Positions 55,996-64,000 of a DNA stretch of 64,000 nt are shown here, one piece after another. The stretch comes from Siphonodentalium dalli (Eukaryota > Mollusca > Scaphopoda > Gadilida > Siphonodentaliidae): contig CP136063.1 in NCBI GenBank assembly GCA_032622095.1, positions 73,075,980 through 73,139,979 on the forward strand. The letters are read 5' to 3'. The translations under genes were made by a program, and so were the position numbers. The notes beneath the pieces are model-generated. The model was given only the letters and a program-made list of their open reading frames with translations, did no database searches and was not told where the DNA came from. The stretch's first letter is position 1. Every line of letters begins with the position of its first letter.

Positions 55996-58180
55996 TTGTC
56001 CAGCAGGGTAAACAATATTAATTCTGATTTCTTTATCAAGACACCATCTAATTATTAACTGAGAACATTCAAAGTTAAAACAACTTTGCGATAAAGTGAA
56101 AACATATTTCTGATAAATCGCCAACCACCGTACTTGGCGTTTTATCACAAAGGTTTGTGAATAATCGCAATGATTTGTGATTTATAGTAGATATATTGTT
56201 ATACGTGGGTACTAATGGGATTGAACCGTATAACCATTATTAATCAGATATCTTAAACAGGTCTGGGTGAACCATTTATCGATCTATAATAGACTAAAAT
56301 AAACCGATCGGTCTTTCACAGCCAGCATGCATCTGGGATAAGGGGTCACGAAACTGTTTTATTGTTATCTCTCAACCAATACTAAAAACAAAATTAATTC
56401 TGATTTCTTTTGCAAGACACCAAATAATTATTTACTGAGAATATTCAAAATAAACATACATGTATACAGATATTCAAACAAACAGATTCAAATTGTTAAG
56501 AAATTTAGAGTTCCCTCTCTTACAACAGTGAGCACTGTGCCAGGAAGACCGATCGGTATATTTTAGCCCGATCAGGCTATTATAGTTAATATGTGGTTCA
56601 CTCAGACCTTTCTTTATACCATAATAAATATCGCGTAAATAGTATGTAATTGTCGTAGTTCCTGTGCTGCATTATGTGAACAAAGCCAAATTATGTTCGA
56701 TAACCCATTGTAAAGTATGTAAATAGTGTGCGATAAGCAAAATACTCAACAATGGGGAGTCCATACTAATGAACTTTGAACTTAAAACTTTTCTGGCACC
56801 ATGTTGTTTGCAAAATACTGTTATAGCGCTCACTAGTCCTCGCCACAAGAGTTTGGTGTTGAACGGCTCACCGGAATCACTCTCCCATAATACATCGCCA
56901 GGGTGTTGAGTGTTTTGCTTATCGTACATTCCGATGTGCTATATCGGTATATGAACAAACAAAGCTCACACAAAGAGAGTTTAATGTATTTAATGGATTT
57001 AATATATGATCCAGTTCTGTACAACCATAGTGATCAAATTATTCTCCATTCGCAGGGTCATCGTGTCAATGTCATTGCCTGATCACCAGAGCCATATAAT
57101 GTAGAATTTCGCGAATATGGTTTCCTATTAAGGAATAGCTCTAGTTGACCGCCCCCCCCCAACAACGTTGATCACCGTTATTATCGCGTTATTCGACTGC
57201 GTTGATGCTATTAACCATGATCAATCATACCATGGCCGACCTTCGTACCCTTTTAAAGTCAGCATTATAACCACCACAGAATGTATATTTTCTGGCATGG
57301 ATTGACGCTGCATTGATGATGCAATTGCGAATGTCGGTCAGTACCAGCTTCGAATGTTGTTTAAACCGTAAACAAATTATTAAATGAAATATTGTTTTGT
57401 GTGTATTTAACACGGTGCATGGCACTCACGAAAAGCTGGACTGGATGTAACGTGGCCATGTGAAAAATTAATACGGAGTACAGTGGTCGCAAATTATTAT
57501 TACTAGTACTGTAGACAGATTACTTGCACATGTCAACCATCCGTGTCTCCGAGATTATCCGTCATTCCATAAATAGGCCTATATCACAACAATATCACAG
57601 CGTCACCGGCGTTTCGATCAAAAGAATAGCAGACTCCGTAACTGGGCGATATGTTATGGCGACATGGTTATCAAATCACGTTTCGATGAAAATGAAGAAT
57701 ATGATCAATAGTCCTTTGTACAGGTTGAGTCATGACTGATATGTGACTCCCATAATTCCGACTAATTTCTACATACATGTACGTGTAATTGTATGTCTCG
57801 TAATCCTAGTCACCAGTTGTTGACTCTTGTGAGTTAATTGGGCTGTTTATGATTTTGTGAAACTCAAGTATCTGTCTTTTTGAAATTCACAACACTGCCG
57901 TGATTGCCAAGACAATTGTAATCCCACTGCACTCAGTGACTCCCCTGTTGCTGTTTGAATTTGGTCTTTCCCAGATCACTGAAAATTGCTCAATGATTAG
58001 CCCCCGTTAATTTTCGGAGGTTATAACATCTTGTCCCCTTCACATACAAACATAATCCAGACAGTGCTAACAATATTACAGGTTATTAAGAAGCAAGTGA
58101 GGTCCAATTTCACACAAACAAATATGTTGATAAATTTTCGAGAACGTTCAGTTCACTTCCGTATATTCTTAAATATTCTT
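55996..58180. other. SLC6 intron; repeats at 56080-56640, otherwise nothing
   Basis: 56080-56170 continues the GCGATAAA-type sites. 56200-56350 is another long-period unit. 56545-56625 is the same unit in inverted orientation (GACCGATCGGTATATTTTAG). From 56640 to 58180 no gene is supported; a C-run sits near 57152. Confidence 0.5.
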
Positions 58181-59102
58181 TTGAAAAAGGCCGTATTATA
58201 GTATTGGTCTGTCCATCCGGGCGGGCGTCCGTCCGTCGGTTAACCTGTTGTCCGGATGATAACTTTAGTTAGAGTGAACCAAAATTAGTAAAATTTTGTA
58301 TGTGGGTTTATTAGCCGAAAAGTAAGTTCAAGTTCGAATTTGGGTTCCGTCCGCCAATTTTCACCGGAGTTATGCCCCTTATTTAACGTTTTTTGACTTA
58401 GAAAAATCCTTGAAATTTGTTGTCCGGATGATAACTTTAGTATAGTTTATCGGAATGAATCCAAATTTGGTATATTACTTTCTCCCACCAAAACACAGGT
58501 CAAGTTCGAAGTTGTGTTCTGTCCGACCATTTTTGGCAGAGTTATGCCCCTTTTTCGACTCAGAAAATTCAGTTTTTCTTATGTTTTTTGGTTTCCGGAT
58601 GATAACTCGATTTTGGAATGTTTATACGGAAAACCCGTTTTTTTGTGGATTACATATATCAAAATACAGCTCAAGTCCGAATTTCGTTTTAATCCGATAG
58701 TTATGGCCCCTTTTTTTACGTAATTTGACTTAGAAAATCCCTGAAATTTGTTGTCCGGATGACAACTTTAACTAGAGTGAACCGATTTCAATCAAATTTG
58801 GTATGTGGGTTTATTAGGAGAAAAGACAGCTCAAGTTCGAATTTGGGTTCCGTCCGCCGATTTTCACCGGAGTTGTGCCCCTTATTTGACGTAATTTGAC
58901 TTAGAAAATCCCTGAAATTTGTTGTCCGGATGATAACTTTACTAGAGCTTATCGGATTCAATGATAATTTGGTATATTACTTTATCCCACCAAAACACAG
59001 GTCAAGTTCAAATTTGAGTTCCGTCCGCCAATTTTTACCAGAGATATGCCCCCTTTTTTCCCCAGAGAGGGCGTATTTTGCACGCCCAGCGTAGCTCTTG
59101 TT
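58181..59102 (+). repeat. Satellite cassette, instance 4 (five ~170-bp units)
   Basis: It starts TCTTTTGAAAAAGGCCGTAT with CCGTCCGTCGGTTAAC. Units begin at TTGTCCGGATGATAACTTTA near 58249, 58421, 58600, 58751 and 58921. It ends GGGCGTATTTTGCACGCCCA and GCGTAGCTCTTGTTT. The internal units differ from instances 1-3, but the two ends are conserved. Confidence 0.8.
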
Positions 59103-59158
59103 TGGAGCTATTTCGTTGACGGCGAGGTGTGAATCGCTTCAGAAATAATCGCACTTAT

Positions 59159-59287
59159 CCGCGTGCATTGCGGTATCCCTACTATGAAGTTGATCAAGCA
59201 TACGGCGAATAAGAACATAGTTTTCCTCGTCCGGACTGAGGAAAATTGATCACCAACTCCACTTATAATAACTTCAATCATCGCAAA
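59159..59287 (-). pseudogene. Duplicated SLC6 TM8-TM9 exon with a GT-to-AT donor
   Basis: This 129-bp minus-strand segment encodes FAMIEVIISGVGDQFSSVRT, then RKTMFLFAVCLINFIVGIPQ and CTR, a clear paralogue of the exon at 59335-59463. The acceptor text (TTACATAATTCCAG) is kept. At the donor the functional copy reads AAG|GTAAGT and this one reads CGG|ATAAGT. The reading frame is fully open, so loss of the donor may be recent. It could have been an alternative (mutually exclusive) exon. Confidence 0.7.
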
Positions 59288-59334
59288 CTGGAATTATGTA
59301 ACCAATAATTATGTTAATAATAAATATTACTTAC

Positions 59335-59463
59335 CTTGGTGCATTGCGGTATACCGAGTATGAAGACTACCGAACATACGGCAAATGTGAATGTAGTCTT
59401 TCGCGTCCGCACAGAAGGAAACTGATCAACCACTCCACTTATGACGGTTTCAACGACAGCAAA
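59335..59463 (-). CDS. SLC6 transporter exon (TM8-TM9 region)
   Basis: This 129-bp minus-strand exon (acceptor TTACATCATTCCAG, donor AAG|GTAAGT) encodes FAVVETVISGVVDQFPSVRT, then RKTTFTFAVCSVVFILGIPQ and CTK. FAxVExxxxxxxDxFPxxR-RK marks the TM8-TM9 region of SLC6 transporters, sodium- and often chloride-coupled symporters of the plasma membrane. Spliced to 52686-52785, 52147-52247, 51712-51879 and 47829-48017, it yields 228 codons without a stop. TM1-TM7 are not visible, so the earlier exons must lie beyond the window, across an intron that contains the tyrosine recombinase, or be lost. Its start is chosen by the acceptor and the paralogous exon. Confidence 0.85.
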
Positions 59464-59850
59464 CTGGAATGATGTAACCATTTGGGATACAAGTGGGTAA
59501 TTTGCAATCAGTGCCATGCATTTCATTAAGACTGTGAACGACAAATTGTAAACACTGATCGAGTCCCGGAAAGCTTGTTGCCTTCATGTATTACCGTTTT
59601 CGAACAGCATTCCCGTAACGGGTAAAGATGCTGAATGGTCAGGGGAGCTCACTTGACTTGACGAGAAGCACATGTATACCGTGAGAATAGGCAACTTGTA
59701 TTTATTTTCTGCAATTTATTTATTGTAGAGCGAATCATGATTAGTGTTCACTTACCATATCACCACTGTTATTAAATGATTTATTGTAGAAGCAGAATGA
59801 TATTGATTCACTGACGATATTTATTCACAGACGATGTCACAACTTAGCAT
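59464..59850. other. Upstream SLC6 intron, no exon seen
   Basis: The open frame continues a short way upstream of the acceptor but loses SLC6 similarity. Nothing else is recognised. Confidence 0.5.
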
Positions 59851-59935
59851 ATGACCACTTAGCATATCGCCACTTACCATATCACCACTTACCATATCAC
59901 CACTTACCATATCAACACTTACCATACCATCACTT
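59850..59935. repeat. 17-bp minisatellite (CACTTACCATATCAC)
   Basis: About five units of CATATCACCACTTAC-type sequence in tandem, with no unique spacers. Confidence 0.85.
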
Positions 59936-60109
59936 TATTTGCTCAATGGATAATAATTGTAGTGGAAGAATAGATAATTTGATTATTTGGAAAAATTAGT
60001 CCGAGCAGATGTTTACATCGAATCAGGAAACAAGAACTTTTGCAATCTCAATTTCAAGGTAACTGTTGTGTTTTCTATATTTGATTTAGAAGTTCGCCAC
60101 AAACAATGT

Positions 60110-60430
60110 TTTACAGTTTTGTCTGATAGTTTTGTCTGCTAGTTTGGTCTGCTAGTTTTACAGTTTTGTCTGCTAGTTTTGTCTGCTAGTCTTACAGTTT
60201 TGTCTGCTAGTTTTGTCTGCTAGTCTTACAGTTTTGTCTGCTAGTTTTGTCTGCTAGTCTTACAGTTTTGTCTGCTAGTTTTGTCTGCTAGTTTTGTCTG
60301 CTAGTTTGGTCTGCTAGTTTGGTCTGCTAGTTTTACAGTTTTGTCTGCTAGTTTTGTCTGCTAGTCTTACAGTTTTGACTGCTAGTTTTGTCTGGTAGTT
60401 TTACCGTTTTGTCTGCTAGTTGTATAGTTG
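60110..60430. repeat. TTTTGTCTGCTAG minisatellite with a 34-bp higher-order unit
   Basis: The 13-mer TTTTGTCTGCTAG is repeated about 20 times, often in pairs separated by TCTTACAG or TTTTACAG. The longer unit of about 34 bp is repeated in the middle of the array. Confidence 0.85.
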
Positions 60431-61150
60431 GGCAATTAGACTTGTGTTCTGTTGATGTAAATATTTTGATAAACAGAAATTTTGAGGTCCACTGAACCGT
60501 ATTAATTTTAAGTAGCAGCAACAAAGGGTTGCCTACTCTTACAATGGTATCACCTTACTATATATTGAGGAGATCTACACTTTTTGGTTTGATATGAGAA
60601 TTATCTTATTAAATTTATGTTTTGTCAAAAAGTGTAGATGTTCTGTTTATTATATGCACCTCTCAGTTGTGCCATGGCTCAACTCTAAAGAGGAGTAACC
60701 AGTGCAAATTTATATACCCAAGCACAGCCATGGTGATGGGATTGTGCAGTACAAATAGTTTCTGTTTTTGAGTCAGATATTGGTTGAGGGATAAAGTGGC
60801 TAACGTATTGGTACATGTATGTTAAAATAAAAGTTTAATTGATCACGTATTACTTTTATTTTTCAACCTGAACAGTAACCCAAGTTCAAGCGATGTTAAT
60901 TTATCTAGTACCAAATCACTTTTAATTTTAGCAGGGGTGTATATGAGTGAAATATCGACATCTCACCAGACGGGTAACGGTTTTCATCTGATGCAAAATA
61001 CTATTTGATGGCTTAGCATATAATAAATACTCTTATCCCCTCTGTATAATTTTAAGCCTTTTTTGGGATCATTGTTCCCCTCGGACCATAACACACCGTA
61101 TCCCGGTGTTCTAAATTATTCGATATATGCTAATCAAGTAGGAAACAATT
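60431..61150. other. No gene; hairpin at 60568-60640
   Basis: TCTACACTTTTTGG and its inverse (AAAAAGTGTAGA) are separated by about 45 bases, forming a long stem-loop. No coding frame is supported. Confidence 0.5.
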
Positions 61151-61154
61151 ATTT

Positions 61155-61440
61155 CGTATTTGCCCGCAAAAAATGCCGTAGCTATATAGAGAAGACATGT
61201 TTTTACAAGGGTAATAACAACCTCGTATCCCCCTTGTAAAATTTATATTACCCCGCAAAAAATGTCGTCGCTATATAGAGAAGACAGGGGTTTTACAATT
61301 GAAAAGTCAATCTGGTATCCACCTTGTCAAACTGATATTATCCTGCAAAAAAAAATTCATTGCTCTATTGAAAATACAAGTTTTACAAGGGTAATAACAA
61401 ACTGGTATCCCACGTTAACACATGTTGTTATCCTTCATCC
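61155..61440 (+). repeat. ~90-bp tandem repeat upstream of the recombinase
   Basis: CGCAAAAAATGYCGTMGCTA and ATATAGAGAAGACA start near 61166 and 61256, with a degenerate third unit near 61343. Each unit also holds GGTAATAACAA or TGGTATCC. Confidence 0.7.
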
Positions 61441-61599
61441 CATTTTCCTCTCTTCTGATTGGCTGAGAGTGCGTCACATGGCGGGCGATAAATCACCTTG
61501 TTATACTTCCGTCTTCTCCTCCCCTAATTGCCGTTCCCTGATTGGTAGGAATGACACCACCTGATATACGACAATTCCAAGTGCAGCCCTGTCACTTGC

Positions 61600-61644
61600 T
61601 TATTACCCTCGAGGGGAATATTGATTCAGTTATTGACCGCTCCA
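61600..61644 (+). repeat. Left direct repeat flanking the tyrosine recombinase
   Basis: TATTACCCTCGAGGGGAATA, then TTGATTCAGTTATTGACCGC and TCCAG. It matches 63948-63991 in the same orientation at about 40 of 44 positions by eye. Confidence 0.75.
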
Positions 61645-61867
61645 GAGAGATCTCCGGAAATGACCGAATCTTACCGAACGCATAATTCACAGTGCTTATA
61701 AGACACACGAAAACACAAAAAACGCATCCCGTGGTGTTGGAAAATTAGCGTTGGCCCAACGTATTCCGAATGTTAACCATTCTTTGTTGTTTTGAGTTAC
61801 GTCCCTTACACCGATCGACATTATTTCTCTTCGCGAAAAGCAGACGACGACAACTGATTCGAAAAAA

Positions 61868-63613
61868 ATGACTCGCTTTGTGAATCCAACTGAAGATTAT
61901 ATTAAGGAGCTTTTAGATGCCAAGGATTCTATCAATACCAAGAGAGCGACAGGTGGAGCTGTGAAATGTTTCCGGCAATTCCTCATGGAATGTGGTAAAA
62001 GTGCAGATTTTGAAAACTTTGATGTGAGAGAGCAGAATGTTTCTCTCAGGGACTTTTATGCCGGCGTCAGGAAACAAGATGGGACTTATTTTAAGAAATC
62101 TGCAATTCTGGCACTCCGGTTTGGACTAAAACGTTTTTTAACGGACCATAAGGATATAGACATAATTGCAGACCCTGAATTCAACACCAGTAACAGTGTT
62201 TACCAAGCTGTAGTGAAAGACCTCAAACGGAAGGGACTCGACACCACGGACCACCATCCGCCGATCTCTGAAGGAGACCTCCGCAAATTGTACAATGGCG
62301 AAACTCCGGTGTTTAACATCGAGACACCCACGGGACTTCAGAAAAAGGTTTGGTTTGAATTGATGATATTTCTATGCCGCAGAGGACGAGAAAATCTTCG
62401 CGAAATGACGAAGTCGACGTTTCGGATAGCAGCGGATGATACGGGACGCAGATATGTATACCAACATGTTGATGAACTTGACAAAAATCACAGAGGAGAT
62501 ATTTCTGATGACAAGGCAACGGAAGGCAGGATGTATGAACAAAGAGGTGAGTTCAGTGATTATATATAATACATTTACGTTGTATATTAAACAACCAGAA
62601 CACGACCATTGCATTATTATAATAGACACGCCGTTTCCAAATGCAATGAAACGGAATTGTACCGAGTATCTGCCAGCAGTGCGAAATGTTTTTTGTTTTG
62701 GCTATTTCTCGACGCATGTTAGCCGTATACTATATCGATCGAAGAAATCCAATGAAACTTACATGTCTTGTCAATTGCAGTCCCCGGAGCGTGACGTCAT
62801 AGGCTGCACCTGCTAGCTATCGAAGAAACTAACATATATAGTCCACTTTCTTTCAGAGTATGCCACCGGTAGTACAGTACAGAGTATACCGAAATAAATC
62901 ACAGAGAAGGCCCATGCATTTGTTCATGTTACATTTCCTATTCATGTACATATACTTATATTTCCCTCCCTCAACAGCCACAAGGTTCAAACCCTTCTTG
63001 CAAATTTACCAATGCCAAAATAATTAAATTCAATGTATATTCCCTTTCAGGTAACAAGAACTGTCCAGTGCTTTCCTTCGAGAAATATATTTCAAGACTG
63101 AACTCCGAAATAGAATGTCTGTGGCAAAAACCTAGAGATTCCTTTACGGATGATTCCAAGTGGTACTGTTGTTCGCCTATTGGGAAGAACACTCTCGGTG
63201 GTATGATGGCTAGCATCTCCAAAATGGCGAGATTATCACAAATATACACAAACCATTCGGTGCGTTCTACAAGTATAACAATTTTGGATCAAGCTGGTGT
63301 CGATAGCAGGCATATAATGTGTGTGTCTGGGCATAAGAGTGAAAGCAGTCTCAAACACTACTCAAGCCATGTAAATGACAAAAAGAAAAGAAATATATCA
63401 GAAACTGTTAGTCAAGCATTGAATATATACGGAAGCGATGGTAACGATACGGATACAGTTACACATGAACCCATACCAGCTACCGGTGTATATCCCACTG
63501 ACAAGCAGATAAATCTGAATATAGCCAGTTCTGCTACAAAGAGCGACTCTGCAAACGGATTCAATTTTGCGAGTGGATGCAATGTAACGATAAACGTCTA
63601 CAATCACAAATGA
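61868..63613 (+). CDS. Tyrosine recombinase, Crypton/DUF3504-like, two exons
   Basis: Exon 1 is 61868-62546 and exon 2 is 63051-63613. The intron (62547-63050) begins GTGAGT and ends TCCCTTTCAG, joining AGAG|GTAAC to read RGNKNCPVLSFEKY. The product is 413 aa. The N-terminal half (about 1-115) is the DNA-binding arm, including VKDLKRKGLDTTDHHPPISE. The catalytic part has an Arg in FLCRRGREN, a Lys in DELDKNHRGD, HSVRST (H-x-x-R), SGHKSESSLKHY (second His and the Tyr nucleophile candidate). All expected catalytic residues are present and there is no internal stop. The tail ends SGCNVTINVYNHK, typical of the animal family. Such proteins descend from Crypton-type DNA transposons and are multicopy in molluscs and cnidarians. 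The direct repeats at 61600 and 63948 suggest a mobile or recently mobile unit. The start is the first ATG after an A-rich leader. Confidence 0.85.
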
Positions 63614-63790
63614 ACATTATTTCATTGCTCAATATTTGTTCAATGTTGACAAACATATATATAGTGTACACATGTTTTCTGAATAGCCAACGAAGCAGTT
63701 ACTATTATACAATTATGTGTTTAACGAGTTTCTACCTGTATCCCAACTCGAGTTATGATTTGCAGTAACATATGGGTGGGGTCGTATAAC
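63614..63790. other. 3' flank of the recombinase
   Basis: A+T-rich sequence between the stop codon and the palindrome. No separate gene. Confidence 0.5.
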
Positions 63791-63814
63791 AAAACAGTTA
63801 TCACCCTTGCCTTC

Positions 63815-63924
63815 GTGAGACACGGGGATTTGTCACCCGCTCTCGACCGGAATGTCACCCTCGGGCCTGAAGGCCCGAGGGTGACATTCCGGTCTCGAGC
63901 GGGCGACAAATCCCCGTGTCTCAC
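63815..63924. repeat. 110-bp near-perfect palindrome with a 2-base centre
   Basis: The left arm starts GTGAGACACGGGGATTTGTC and ends TCACCCTCGGGCCT; the right arm mirrors it with about four mismatches around the GA centre at 63869-63870. Weaker complementarity extends outward (ACAGTTATC at 63794 with GATAACTGT near 63931). It is GC-rich and would form a long hairpin. Frames on both strands here are mirror images. Confidence 0.9.
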
Positions 63925-63947
63925 TCACGCGCGGGCGATAACTGTAT

Positions 63948-63992
63948 AATATTACCCTCGAGGGTAACATTGTCTCAGTTATTGACCGCTCA
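63948..63992 (+). repeat. Right direct repeat flanking the tyrosine recombinase
   Basis: TATTACCCTCGAGGGTAACA, then TTGTCTCAGTTATTGACCGC and TCAG. It matches 61600-61644. The window ends just after it, so the full extent of the repeat is unknown. Confidence 0.75.
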
Positions 63993-64000
63993 GCTGTTAC

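Noticed and set aside
59464-59544. Upstream extension of the SLC6 exon to an ATG (MSFTVLMKCMAL...)
   Set aside because: Similarity to SLC6 stops at the CAG acceptor, and the duplicated exon diverges at the same place, so the true exon starts at 59463.
59850-60430. Regular short repeats considered as a CRISPR array
   Set aside because: The units are contiguous without unique spacers, and the window is eukaryotic with introns.
63721-63949. Frames on both strands around the palindrome
   Set aside because: They are mirror translations of the same inverted repeat.

Overview
This window looks like A+T-rich, repeat-dense nuclear DNA of an invertebrate animal, most likely a mollusc. The evidence is spliced coding exons with GT..AG introns, an SLC6 transporter gene, a spliced tyrosine-recombinase gene, and fragments of Merlin, Helitron, hAT, KDZ, Penelope-like and non-LTR elements. 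There is also a short-repeat tail at 43132-43176 (ACGACGTTAAAC followed by ATCA repeats) of a kind I associate with molluscan SINE/LINE tails. The phylum is inferred from this style, not proven. There are no operons, tRNAs, rRNAs or CRISPR arrays.

Layout. 1-3960: palindromic motifs, a tandemly multiplied exon of an unknown gene (1208-1622), a dead non-LTR retrotransposon tail (1866-2263) and a mosaic repeat (3211-3960). 4167-12690: two tandem copies (A, B) of a composite unit in which a Merlin (ISXO2-like) transposase is followed, on the same minus strand, by the last three exons of a RecQ-like helicase with introns retained. A third copy (C) lies at 24096-28430 and an isolated N-terminal transposase piece (D) at 13853-14503. 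15000-23900: MITEs, decayed domain fragments (SGNH hydrolase, an unnamed LFFPDG-type domain, Penelope-like RT) and a dimeric higher-order tandem repeat (about 21480-22640). 28430-46200: five copies of a TTAA-flanked MITE, a 1.3 kb tandem duplication, relics of Helitron, hAT, KDZ and LINE ORF1, and a nested foldback element.

47829-59463, minus strand: the 3' part of an SLC6 (neurotransmitter:sodium symporter) gene. Four consecutive exons plus a 59335-59463 exon splice in frame to 228 codons covering roughly TM8 to the C-terminus. A duplicated TM8-9 exon with a GT-to-AT donor lies just downstream. Its introns are full of satellites and foldback elements. One intron begins with a 24-bp minisatellite in which most units contain or resemble the splice-donor sequence AAG|GTGAGT. 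The 5' exons (TM1-7) are not visible and presumably lie beyond position 64000.

61600-63990, plus strand: an apparently intact two-exon tyrosine recombinase (Crypton/DUF3504-like, 413 aa) flanked by about 44-bp direct repeats, with a 110-bp near-perfect palindrome next to the right-hand repeat.

The genes do not form a pathway. The window is a host transporter gene and remnants of mobile DNA. The most notable possible novelty is the Merlin plus RecQ-exon composite unit; next are the splice-donor minisatellite and the recombinase with direct repeats.
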